Source: JBDIVL01 sp039794405 (lineage in GTDB: Bacteria; Planctomycetota; Brocadiia; Brocadiales; Brocadiaceae). From it: a DNA stretch of 35,082 nucleotides. Positions within the stretch are counted from its first letter, which is position 1. Every line of letters begins with the position of its first letter. Below are positions 25,944 to 33,657 of the stretch, in pieces. Position numbers and translations under genes: made by a program. The notes below the pieces were generated by a model. That model saw only the letters and a program-made list of their open reading frames with translations, made no database searches and was not told where the DNA came from. Location of the stretch: the NCBI GenBank assembly GCA_039794405.1, contig JBDIVL010000042.1, forward strand, positions 1-35,082, written 5' to 3'.

Positions 25944-27929
25944 TTACATAAAGTAGTCAAAATCTGTCTCCCGTTTTAATCTCTTTCTTATTCTGAAGAT
26001 ACGGGCAGGAAGAATATGGGGATTGAGTTCCACGTAATTCCTTTCCCCCTGCCAGATGTATTTGTCGTCACTGATCAGATCATGAACCAAATATGGCTGT
26101 TCACTGTCTATCTCAAATTCAGCCAAAGGAAATTTTACCCATCCCGATTGAATGTGGAATGGATCGAGGTTTACTACAATCAGAATAATGTTAGAAAGAT
26201 CTTCTACTGCCTTTCCATAAGAAAGGAGGGCATCATTATCCACCTCATAAAATTGCAAATTCCATGTGGTATGAAAGGCAGGGTTCTCCCTACGTATCCG
26301 GTTAATCCGCGCAATAAAATCCTTCAGATTGCCCGGTTTATCCCAGTGCCAGAATCTTATCTCATACTTTTCTGAGTTAAGATATTCTTCCTTTCCGGGT
26401 GTTGCATCGGAAACACAAAGTTCAAAAGAAGGCCCAAAAATGCCATAGCTGGATGATAAGGTTGCGGCAAGAACCAACCTTATGAGAAAAGACGATCTTC
26501 CTCCGTATTGGAGATATTCAGGAAGGATGTCCGGTGTATTGGGCCAGAAATTCGGACGGAAATACTCTCTGATTTCGGATTGAACAAGCCCGGTAATATA
26601 TTCAATAAGCTCGTTCTTTGTATTCCTCCAGGTAAAATAAGTGTAAGACTGGGTGAATCCCAATTTAGCAAGATAATACATAACCTTTGGCCTTGTAAAT
26701 GCCTCTGACAGAAAAATAACCTCCGGATACATCCCCTTTATTTCTCTTATCAACCACTCCCAGAAAGGGAATGGCTTCGTATGTGGATTATCCACCCTGA
26801 ATATACGAATGCCCTTTTCTATCCAAAAAACCACGATGCTCTTTAGCTCTTCCCATAATTGTTGCCAGCAGTCGGTTTCAAAATTCAGGGGAAGTACATC
26901 CTCATATTTCTTCGGCGGATTCTCAGCATGCAGCACTGAACCATCAGGACGCCATGTAAACCAGTCTGGATGCTCCCTAACATAAGGATGATCTGGTGAA
27001 CACTGAAAAGCCAGGTCCATGGCAATCTCGACACCATAATCTTTGGCCTTGCTTATTAAATTTTCAAAATCTTCTATAGTTCCAAGTTGCGGTTGAACTG
27101 CCTTATGTCCCCCCTCTTCGGATCCAATTGCCCACGGACTTCCTACATCATCCTGGCTTACCACCGGAGAATTGTTTTTGCCCTTGCGATTCTTTCTCCC
27201 TATCGGATGAACAGGAGGAAAATACAAGACATCAAATCCCATCTTTGCTATCTCCGGGATAATGACCTCACAATCTTTAAAAGTCCCATGCCTATTTGGT
27301 TCCGGAGAACATGATCGTGGAAATCGCTCATACCACGCACTAAAGGAAGCCTTCTGCCTGTCCACCACAACAGTAAGTATCTTTCCATAATCTGTAACAA
27401 ATTTTTTATCTCTGTAGGTATTTACCAATTTACCAAGCTCTTCACGTAAGGCAATGTATACCGCCTTTTCTTTATCATCCTCGTCCCTTAAGGAAATCAT
27501 AAATTCCAAAATTTTTCTTTTGTCATCTTCCGGTGCCCTTTGAGATACTTCCCGGACGTGTTGGATACCTACCAGAATATCGGTTTCTATGTTTTGTCCT
27601 GCATTATATTTCTTCTTAATATCTTCCTGCCAGGTCCTGAAAAAGTCAATACCGCTCTCAATCGTATAGAAATACGTTCCTATCTCTTCTACAACAAATT
27701 TCCCTTCCCACCTATCATTTCCTTTAAGCTGTAGTGGAGTCTCAATCCATTTATTATCACGGGGTCCCTTATATAAAATATTTGCCCAAACGGCATCATG
27801 CCCATCTGCAAAGATATCGGCCGTCACTGTCACCTTTTCACCAACAATTCTCTTAATAGGAAAACGGATGCCATGTATCTCTGGTTTTACATTTTCAATA
27901 GCAACTCTTCTTCTTCCGTCATCATGCAT
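25944..27929 (-). CDS. glgE: Alpha-1,4-glucan:maltose-1-phosphate maltosyltransferase (GlgE)
   Basis: The protein has 661 residues, the normal length. It extends alpha-glucan with maltose-1-phosphate supplied by the maltokinase. The N-terminal domain has RVAIENVKPEIHGIRFPIKR. The catalytic region shows VDRQKASFSAWYERFPRS, GFDVLYFPPVHPIGRKNRKG, VEIAMDLAFQCSPDHPYV, IRIFRVDNPHTKPFPFWEWL (nucleophile about D380) and VIFLSEAFTRPKVMYYLAKL (acid/base about E409), followed by GFTQSYTYFTWRN. These are GlgE signatures. The ATG at 27929 has no clear Shine-Dalgarno sequence. The gap upstream to treZ holds a repeat element, so glgE may be the first gene of a five-gene unit with its own promoter. Confidence 0.97.
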   Translation of the reverse strand: MHDDGRRRVAIENVKPEIHGIRFPIKRIVGEKVTVTADIFADGHDAVWANILYKGPRDNKWIETPLQLKGNDRWEGKFVVEEIGTYFYTIESGIDFFRTWQEDIKKKYNAGQNIETDILVGIQHVREVSQRAPEDDKRKILEFMISLRDEDDKEKAVYIALREELGKLVNTYRDKKFVTDYGKILTVVVDRQKASFSAWYERFPRSCSPEPNRHGTFKDCEVIIPEIAKMGFDVLYFPPVHPIGRKNRKGKNNSPVVSQDDVGSPWAIGSEEGGHKAVQPQLGTIEDFENLISKAKDYGVEIAMDLAFQCSPDHPYVREHPDWFTWRPDGSVLHAENPPKKYEDVLPLNFETDCWQQLWEELKSIVVFWIEKGIRIFRVDNPHTKPFPFWEWLIREIKGMYPEVIFLSEAFTRPKVMYYLAKLGFTQSYTYFTWRNTKNELIEYITGLVQSEIREYFRPNFWPNTPDILPEYLQYGGRSSFLIRLVLAATLSSSYGIFGPSFELCVSDATPGKEEYLNSEKYEIRFWHWDKPGNLKDFIARINRIRRENPAFHTTWNLQFYEVDNDALLSYGKAVEDLSNIILIVVNLDPFHIQSGWVKFPLAEFEIDSEQPYLVHDLISDDKYIWQGERNYVELNPHILPARIFRIRKRLKRETDFDYFM

Positions 27930-28232
27930 AAAAGTGTACCGATTCCCTGTCTATTTCCGCTGAATGAATTTATACAGTTCTCAAAATCAAGGCATAACCA
28001 CCACTCATGGTTGGTTCAGTCTCAATATCATTAAGTTAAGCTATCTGCCGTAAAAGCTTCCCCTAAAAAAGGAAACAAAGGGAGTTGTTTTGATCAATAA
28101 TCCTTAACTTAATGATATTGAGAACTGTCCAAAAAACAATTTGCGATACCATATTTGTAAGAGCATATTGCAATATGCAACCTTCACGTTGTATGAAAAA
28201 AAACACGAGGAGGCATCCTACCGTGGGCATCT
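27930..28232. other. 303-bp gap between treZ and glgE
   Basis: It contains the 102-bp inverted-repeat element (28021-28122) and a perfect 16-bp palindrome GCATATTG-CAATATGC at 28163-28178. No gene is seen. The element may separate treZ transcription from glgE or add a hairpin between them. Confidence 0.6.
28021..28122 (+). repeat. 102-bp MITE-like element, copy downstream of treZ
   Basis: It has perfect 20-bp terminal inverted repeats, CTCAATATCATTAAGTTAAG and its reverse complement. Its interior (TTTTGATCAATAATC, ACAAAGGG) matches the reverse complement of the element at 30101-30203 along its full length. No target duplication is visible at this copy. Confidence 0.85.
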
Positions 28233-30059
28233 CTACAGATATTCCCTGCTATATACGGCAAAACTATGTCCCCTTATAAGTATTTTACCCCCAGAATCCA
28301 GTTTTCTCTTAAGAAGCGAACCAGGACCATTCCACCGTTCCTCTGCAGAATCTAATATTTTAGCCCATTCTCCCCCAGGAATCACGGGAGTAATCATTGC
28401 ATCTGCACTGTCAAAGTTAAAGATAAGAAATACATGACTGGAATCCTCCCATCTCCTTACCAGGACAATCTTTTCCTCTTCAAGACCATCTGCGGTAAGG
28501 TTATTTTTATCCGGACATGAAAGGGCGGGAATTGTTTTTCTTAATGTTATCAAATTTTTATAAAAATCCAGTAAAACCTTATAACCACCTATCATCCTCT
28601 TTTCCCAATCTATTTTCGATTTAAGAAATGTTTCCCTGCTCTGTGGATCAGGAGGATCACCTTTCCACTGGAAGTCACGAAATTCTTCTTTCCTTCCCCT
28701 CCTTACCGCTTCAACAAGTGCAGGATCGCAGTGGCTTACAAAATAAAGGAATGGTGATTCTTCGCCATATTCTTCTCCCATAAACAGAAGAGGAATATAC
28801 GGTAAAAGTATAACGGCACCGGCAGCAAGCTTACACGCCTCATAGGAAACAAGGGTACTTAACCTCTCCCCCAGCATCCTGTTGCCTGTTTGATCATGAT
28901 TTTGCGAGAATACCACCATTTGCCTTGCAGGTATGTCTTTTGACGAATTGCCGTGATTCCTCTTTCTGAACTCCGAATAATCCCCCGAATAAACAAATCC
29001 CTCTTTGATAGACTTTACGAGGTGTTTTATCATCCCAAAATCAATGTAGTATCCCCTGTCCTCATGGGTAAGAAGGGTATGGAGTGAATGATGGAAATCA
29101 TCACACCACACCCCATCCATACCATGCCCCAGAACCTCTCTTGGCCTTACAACCCGTGAATCGTTCAGATCACTCTCTGCTACAAGGTAAAATTTCCTAC
29201 CTTCCTGTAGTGAGAGTTCTTCAACCCTTTCCGAAAGTTCATACAAGAAGTGTTTTGCCCCCATGTCAAAAATGGCATGAATTGCATCAAGACGAAGGGC
29301 ATCCACGTGATAGTGTTTTAACCAGTGGATGGCATTTTCGATAAAGTAATTCCTTACTTCACGGGAGTATGCATCATCAAAATTTACTGCACTTCCCCAT
29401 GGTGTCTTATATTTATCGGTAAAATAAGGCCCAAAATCTCTCAAATAATTTCCTTCAGGACCCATATGGTTATAAACAACATCGAGGATAACTGAGATGC
29501 CTCTTTTATGACACTCATTTACCAAACGCTTAAACCCTTTGGGACCTCCATAGGAATTCTGGACTGCATATGGATAAACCCCGTCGTAGCCCCAATTCCT
29601 TTCTCCCGGAAATTGTGCAATTGGCATGATTTCTACAGCGTTTATCCCTACGTCCTTCAATTCATTAAGGCGGGGAATTATCGCATCAAAAACCCCTTCT
29701 GGCGTAAAAGCCCCTACGTGAAGTTCGTACATAATCATCTCAGATAGCTCTATCCCCTGCCAATCATCGTCTTCCCAGTCGAAGGAATGATCGACAACTT
29801 GAGAATGACCGTGTACCCCTTCTGGCTGATAATGTGATGCAGGGTCTGGCCTGTCTTTCTCATTATCCAGGCGATAATAATAAGAAATCCCTGGTGGTGC
29901 ATCCTCAACAATTGTTTTCCAGTATCCGATCTGATCTTTTCTCAAGGGAATTATCTTTTGGTATGGTGAGATTATTTTCAGTAATATTTCCTTGAGAAAA
30001 GGAGCCCAAACGATAAACTCGTAGTCTTTATTCCCTAAATGACTCACACCGACCTTCAT
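28233..30059 (-). CDS. treZ: Maltooligosyl trehalose trehalohydrolase (TreZ, GH13)
   Basis: The protein has 608 residues from the ATG at 30057-30059. It releases trehalose from the maltooligosyl trehalose made by TreY. The N terminus (MKVGVSHLGNKDYEFIVWAP) carries the CBM48-like E-set domain. The catalytic barrel has YELHVGAFTPEGVFDAII, GINAVEIMPIAQFPGERNWG, YDGVYPYAVQNSYGGP, VILDVVYNHMGPEGNYL, VDALRLDAIHAIFD (nucleophile), FYLVAESDLNDSRVV (acid/base) and VFSQNHDQTGNRMLGERL. The frame is open up to an ATG at 30108-30110, but that ATG lies inside an inserted repeat, whereas AAGGAG at 30070-30075 sits 10 bases before the internal ATG. I chose the latter. The gene is bracketed by two inverted copies of one repeat element and is separated from the other five sugar genes by 303 bp. 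Confidence 0.95.
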   Translation of the reverse strand: MKVGVSHLGNKDYEFIVWAPFLKEILLKIISPYQKIIPLRKDQIGYWKTIVEDAPPGISYYYRLDNEKDRPDPASHYQPEGVHGHSQVVDHSFDWEDDDWQGIELSEMIMYELHVGAFTPEGVFDAIIPRLNELKDVGINAVEIMPIAQFPGERNWGYDGVYPYAVQNSYGGPKGFKRLVNECHKRGISVILDVVYNHMGPEGNYLRDFGPYFTDKYKTPWGSAVNFDDAYSREVRNYFIENAIHWLKHYHVDALRLDAIHAIFDMGAKHFLYELSERVEELSLQEGRKFYLVAESDLNDSRVVRPREVLGHGMDGVWCDDFHHSLHTLLTHEDRGYYIDFGMIKHLVKSIKEGFVYSGDYSEFRKRNHGNSSKDIPARQMVVFSQNHDQTGNRMLGERLSTLVSYEACKLAAGAVILLPYIPLLFMGEEYGEESPFLYFVSHCDPALVEAVRRGRKEEFRDFQWKGDPPDPQSRETFLKSKIDWEKRMIGGYKVLLDFYKNLITLRKTIPALSCPDKNNLTADGLEEEKIVLVRRWEDSSHVFLIFNFDSADAMITPVIPGGEWAKILDSAEERWNGPGSLLKRKLDSGGKILIRGHSFAVYSREYL

Positions 30060-30069
30060 CTTGCCAGGT

Positions 30070-30075
30070 CTCCTT
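30070..30075 (-). promoter_or_regulatory. treZ ribosome binding site that decides the start
   Basis: AAGGAG on the minus strand ends 10 bases before the ATG at 30059. The longer reading, starting inside the inserted repeat at 30110, has no such signal. Confidence 0.75.
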
Positions 30076-30100
30076 ACGTGTTCTTGTTGGTAGTTGTAAG

Positions 30101-30203
30101 TCAATGTCATTAAGTTAAGGATTATTGATCAAAACAGCCCCCTTTGTTCCCCCCTTTTTTAAGGGGGACTTTTACCGCAGGCAGCTTAACTTAATGACAT
30201 TGA
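30101..30203 (-). repeat. 103-bp MITE-like element with 8-bp target duplication, upstream of treZ
   Basis: The ends TCAATGTCATTAAGTTAAG and CTTAACTTAATGACATTGA are perfect inverted repeats. GTTGTAAG occurs immediately left (30093-30100) and right (30204-30211), a clean 8-bp direct duplication expected from transposition. The interior has a CCCCC-TTTTTTAA-GGGGG hairpin. It is an inverted copy of the element at 28021-28122. Confidence 0.88.
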
Positions 30204-30316
30204 GTTGTAAGTTAGTGACTATTTATTGTTATTGTTATTTGTCATCGGTGTCTGAACATACATTTTTATATCCCAAGGATTAGTTCAATCCAGGAGATTA
30301 AACCATACATTTTAAC

Positions 30317-30461
30317 TATAGTACTCAAGAGATGAAACCGAACAGTATTTTAGGTAGGGTGGCACGGACAAACTCGTTTGTCCGTGATGGTTTAATCAAA
30401 TCGTAGTTCATTTTGTTTTGTCTTATTATGTAATGTTCGGCTTCATCTGTTGGATGCTATA
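30317..30461 (+). repeat. MITE-like element, second copy (145 bp)
   Basis: It aligns with the reverse complement of 666-817 throughout. It begins TATAGTACTCAAGAGATGAA and ends TTCATCTGTTGGATGCTATA. The internal ACGGACAAAC-TC-GTTTGTCCGT palindrome is perfect here. It lies in the gap between treZ and the receiver gene at 30747. Confidence 0.8.
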
Positions 30462-30746
30462 ACCTGTTGTGTAAGTTTTTAAAATACGTTGAACATGAGA
30501 ATTTAAATGCTCATAGTGGTCAACCTTCGGCGATATGCTAAATACCACACTTACAACTTTTCGTTTGGTTGCAGCTACGGCACCCTGGAAAACATGCAAA
30601 ATGTTTTAGTCCAACCGTGGTGCACATGCAATATGAAGAAATTTCTTGCTTTATATATTTAGTTATTGGTATCTTTAATCCTGATACAACTTCATCAGAG
30701 CTATCTTACGTCCCTTTTGTCTCTTCTTCAATTCTTTTTTATTTAA

Positions 30747-31124
30747 ATGGTGCCGATCTTGGGTAAAAAGATTCTCATCATAGAAGATGAAACGGAATTT
30801 TTCTTTTTCTACACCATGATGCTTGAAGACACTGATTATGTCATCCTCCACGCTGTCGATGGAAACGATGCGTTTGAGAAGATAGAAGAGGATAAACCAG
30901 ACCTTATCATCCTTGATTTATTACTTGATCAAATGACGGGCGATGCCTTTCTAAGGCAATTGAAATCGAATCCCGCCTATGCCAGTATTCCGATCATCAT
31001 TGCAAGCAGTTTCTCACCTCGTTCGTATAAAACGATATTTGAGTTAGATACTAATCTCATTTTCCTGGAAAAACCATTTACCCAGGAGAAGTTACTTGCA
31101 GAAATCGAGGCTAAACTGGGGTAG
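30747..31124 (+). CDS. Single-domain response regulator (receiver only)
   Basis: The protein has 125 residues: KKILIIEDETEFFFFYTMML with acidic pocket E13/D14, phosphoacceptor D57 in DLIILDLLLDQMTGDAFL, IIIASSFSP with a Ser at the conserved Thr/Ser position, and LEKPFTQEKLL with the conserved Lys at about 109. It has no output domain. The ATG at 30747 is only weakly supported; a TTG at 30759 just before GKKILII is an alternative. It reads on the same strand as the lipoprotein gene 62 bases downstream. No kinase is adjacent, and its partner could be either kinase in the window or one elsewhere. Confidence 0.9.
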   Translation: MVPILGKKILIIEDETEFFFFYTMMLEDTDYVILHAVDGNDAFEKIEEDKPDLIILDLLLDQMTGDAFLRQLKSNPAYASIPIIIASSFSPRSYKTIFELDTNLIFLEKPFTQEKLLAEIEAKLG

Positions 31125-31186
31125 CTCGTGTATTACTTTATAAAAACATCTTTTCCCCATTCCCCGTTTTCACGAGGGCAAGTTCT

Positions 31187-32083
31187 ATGAGAGCAAGTTT
31201 CTGCAAGTTTTTTACGCTATCCGTGAATTTATCGTTTTGTATTGTATCTCTGACCGGATTTACCGGCTGCCATTACCTGCAACACGAGGAAATCTCAGCC
31301 AATACGCCCTCCGAACAACAGGAAATGTCTTTCATGAAAGACATAGAGGATGGCCGCCTGGAAATACCATTTGAACAGGCATGCCTTATCGCATCTGGTG
31401 TAACTACGGATAAAAAGATAAAATTCTATCTGACAAAAATCGATTTCCTTATCTCTCAAATTAGTCAGGAAACAAATATCGGAAAAACAACCGACCCACT
31501 AGCAAAGGCAAGGATCATATTTGACTGGTTACAAAAAAATGCCAATGAAGGGATATATAACGACTGCTACGATATCAAGGATACCCTCAATCTTAAGGTA
31601 GGCAATTGTCTCTCATATGCGATACGGTTTACGATTATCTGCCGGCACTTTGATGTTGACATAAAAAATATCTCTATCCCTGGACACATTTATAACATGT
31701 TCGTATCCCATGGACAAAAATACTATTTTGAACACACCCATAGTGATGGTATTGTAAAAAAAACAGACCTGTACCATCCGCAAAAAAAGGTAATACGGGA
31801 CGAGGAGCTTATCGCAGAAATACTTTTATATAAGGCACGGAATGCGAATAACGAAATGAAATATGAGGAATCGATAAAATGTTGCCGGCAGGCACTGATG
31901 TGTAGCCCCCATGATAACCGCCCTGTTATCTTACTCATGGACAATTACATTGCACAAAAGAACTATGAAGAGGCATTTCGGTATCTGGACAAGTACCTTT
32001 CCCACCATCCCGATGACGAAATTTCATTAAAAAAGACGTATAATCTCTTGAAAAAATTATGCAAAAAAGTGGATAATACCTAG
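31187..32083 (+). CDS. Lipoprotein with transglutaminase-like domain and TPR repeats
   Basis: The protein has 298 residues. A signal sequence with a lipobox-like FTGC places the lipidated Cys at residue 28. The region at about 60-190 resembles a transglutaminase-like papain-fold domain: ARIIFDWLQKNANEGI, LNLKVGNCLSYAIRFTIICR (candidate catalytic Cys 141), NISIPGHIYNMFV (candidate His 167) and FEHTHSDG (candidate Asp 187). Residues about 208-285 look like two TPR units (EMKYEESIKCCRQALMCSPH, NYEEAFRYLDKYLSHHPDD). Such proteins are usually periplasmic and may act as proteases, amidases or scaffolds; activity is not provable here. It follows the lone receiver gene and precedes the CBS gene with a repeat fragment between. 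Confidence 0.75.
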   Translation: MRASFCKFFTLSVNLSFCIVSLTGFTGCHYLQHEEISANTPSEQQEMSFMKDIEDGRLEIPFEQACLIASGVTTDKKIKFYLTKIDFLISQISQETNIGKTTDPLAKARIIFDWLQKNANEGIYNDCYDIKDTLNLKVGNCLSYAIRFTIICRHFDVDIKNISIPGHIYNMFVSHGQKYYFEHTHSDGIVKKTDLYHPQKKVIRDEELIAEILLYKARNANNEMKYEESIKCCRQALMCSPHDNRPVILLMDNYIAQKNYEEAFRYLDKYLSHHPDDEISLKKTYNLLKKLCKKVDNT

Positions 32084-32109
32084 CGAGGCGAAACCTCAGT
32101 CTAATGAAA

Positions 32110-32151
32110 AACGTGATGCAGGGTACAGGATATCATGCATTATGCGTCGTG
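32110..32151. repeat. Fragment of the dispersed repeat family
   Basis: GGATATCATGCATTATGCGT followed by CGTGCATCG resembles the reverse complement of the centre of the 8992-9200 element (GGTATCATGTATTATGCATCG). It lies between the lipoprotein and CBS genes. Confidence 0.45.
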
Positions 32152-32222
32152 CATCGAAAACTTGACTCATGTATGAAGATAAATCGTAGAAAAAGTATTT
32201 AACAAACAAGGAGAAAACTTTT

Positions 32223-32825
32223 ATGGCTTCGTATAAATTTGTAGCTAAAGATCTCATGACTGAAAAGGTAATCTGTGTCTACCCGGAAACCCCTGTCCGT
32301 GACCTGATAAAAATCCTTGTCGATTACCAGATCAACGGGGTACCTGTGGTAGACAAAAAAGAAAGGCTCATCGGTGTCGTCTCAAAAACAGACATTATTG
32401 CTGTCGAAGAAAAAACCGGGAAAAAACAGAAACCTGGTAGTAAAAATTCTTTCTATGGTGATACCAATGGAAGACTGAAAAAGGATTTTGATAAGATATC
32501 GAAAACAAAGGATTTTGGAAAAGCTGCAGTAAAAGACATTATGTCATCCCATGTCATTACGGCAGATGCTGACGATACGATAGACCGTCTTGCAAAAATT
32601 ATGTTCCATAAAAAAATTCACAGGATTATCATTCAAGATGACGGACGCGTTGTCGGTGTTGTGAGTACCCTTGATATCCTTCGTGCAGTAAGTACTATGG
32701 GTTACGGCAGCAGTGCCTTTGTCACAGATGAGGCAATCAATGATTTACAAGAGAAATTGGAGGCTGCGGAAAAATCTATCCAGTCCTTACGGAGCATTAT
32801 CGATACAATTCATGGTGAGAAATGA
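32223..32825 (+). CDS. Paired-CBS-domain protein
   Basis: The protein has 200 residues with two CBS motifs: about 8-62 (AKDLMTEKVICVYPETPVRD, INGVPVVDKKERLIGVVSKT) and about 101-157 (VKDIMSSHVITADADDTIDR, IHRIIIQDDGRVVGVVSTLD). CBS pairs bind adenine nucleotides or related ligands and regulate partner proteins. A charged linker (65-98) and a C-terminal coiled coil (about 172-196, DLQEKLEAAEKSIQSLRSII) suggest oligomerisation. AAGGAG lies about 9 bases before the ATG. Its last four bases overlap the next gene (ATGA), so the CBS protein and the Cys-rich protein are translationally coupled. Confidence 0.92.
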   Translation: MASYKFVAKDLMTEKVICVYPETPVRDLIKILVDYQINGVPVVDKKERLIGVVSKTDIIAVEEKTGKKQKPGSKNSFYGDTNGRLKKDFDKISKTKDFGKAAVKDIMSSHVITADADDTIDRLAKIMFHKKIHRIIIQDDGRVVGVVSTLDILRAVSTMGYGSSAFVTDEAINDLQEKLEAAEKSIQSLRSIIDTIHGEK

Positions 32826-33157
32826 AAAGAAGTGTCTTTTCACTGTTAGGCTTATTACTGTGTCTTGTACTTATCGTTTCTGCTTTTTTGTCTGCTGAAT
32901 ATTTCAATATAAGGAAGATCCGTACAGGCAGGGAAGGTAATTTCCAGCAGATAGTACATGGTGTAGGGCTGGGGGCTACGGCAAAACCTGTCTGGTGTTA
33001 TATCAATTTTGACCCGAGAATTGATCCGCGATGTCCATGTATCGAGTGGCCAATCCCCGGAGGGTACTGCTACTGTCCTGACCATGCAGGAACCGTTTCC
33101 TCTATGGAGGGTAATATGGCGATGGGTGTGGCTATTGAAATAGTGAAACTGCCATAA
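32822..33157 (+). CDS. Secreted or membrane-anchored Cys-rich small protein, unknown family
   Basis: The protein has 111 residues. Residues 6-25 are a hydrophobic signal or anchor (FSLLGLLLCLVLIVSAFLS). The mature part carries C59, a C71-P-C73 pair, a C83-Y-C85 pair and D87-H88 within WCYINFDPRIDPRCPCIEWP and GGYCYCPDHAG. Two CxC pairs plus a His could bind metal or form disulfides. I do not recognise a family. It overlaps the CBS gene by four bases, which is strong evidence that it is a real gene and functionally linked to the CBS protein, possibly as a periplasmic sensor or partner (inference). Confidence 0.75.
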   Translation: MKRSVFSLLGLLLCLVLIVSAFLSAEYFNIRKIRTGREGNFQQIVHGVGLGATAKPVWCYINFDPRIDPRCPCIEWPIPGGYCYCPDHAGTVSSMEGNMAMGVAIEIVKLP

Positions 33158-33500
33158 AGCATTTATATCATGTTAAATTAGGCCCTACGGCTTTATTCGA
33201 CCCATGGAAAGATAAGATGCGCAAATGTCCATCTTTACAACTGGAAATAATCTGCATGAAAACAATATAATAGAAAAAAAGGTGAAATACGGTTAAAAAA
33301 GGTATATAATTTTGATTTTATTGATACGAATTTGTAAGACTTACCGTGGGTAAAGATTTTAAACTGGCTTAAGAATATAAAATTGAGTAGAATAGCGTGC
33401 ACATAAGAAGTCGGCATACATCTTAGGGGTTAAAACGAAAGGTAAGCATTTATTAGTATATGCGCCCTTGGATATTATAGTATAAGAAAAATAGCAAAAA
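33158..33500 (+). other. 343-bp intergenic region upstream of tRNA-Leu
   Basis: It is AT-rich without a convincing gene. A TATAGT motif near 33475 could be the -10 box of the tRNA promoter. No repeat seen elsewhere in the window was recognised. Confidence 0.5.
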
Positions 33501-33587
33501 GCCGAAGTGGCGGAATTGGCAGACGCGCTAGATTCAGGTTCTAGTGGTGGCAACACCATCAGGGTTCGACTCCCTGCTTCGGCACCA
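33501..33587 (+). tRNA. tRNA-Leu (anticodon CAG)
   Basis: The acceptor arms GCCGAAG and CTTCGGC pair perfectly, with discriminator A and encoded CCA at the end. The anticodon stem CTAGA/TCTAG encloses loop TTCAGGT, giving anticodon CAG (reads CUG, Leu). The long variable arm GTGGTGG-CAA-CACCATC and the T arm AGGGTTCGACTCCCT are typical of a class II tRNA. The integrase remnant just downstream makes this tRNA a likely island attachment site. Confidence 0.97.
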
Positions 33588-33657
33588 TAAATTATTATAG
33601 ATAAACAACTTATAATATTAATTTTTTAGCTAGTGACACATTGGTGACGATAATAAC

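Larger units (their letters stand above)
30060..30746. other. 687-bp intergenic region upstream of treZ and a receiver gene
   Basis: This is a divergent gap. It holds the treZ ribosome binding site, the element at 30101-30203 with its 8-bp duplication, a GGATT-AGTTC-AATCC palindrome at about 30278-30292, and the element at 30317-30461. After that, TGGTTGCAGCTACGGCACCC (about 30567) resembles TGGTTGCGGCTGCGCCGTAC near 1557-1577. I see no gene in it. Confidence 0.6.

Noticed and set aside
28021..30203. Treating treZ and the two flanking repeats as a composite transposon
   Set aside because: The 8-bp duplication flanks the single upstream element, not the whole segment, and the downstream copy has no matching duplication.
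30569..30766. 65-codon plus-strand frame before the receiver gene
   Set aside because: It overlaps the receiver start, has no ribosome binding site and reads as random hydrophobic sequence.
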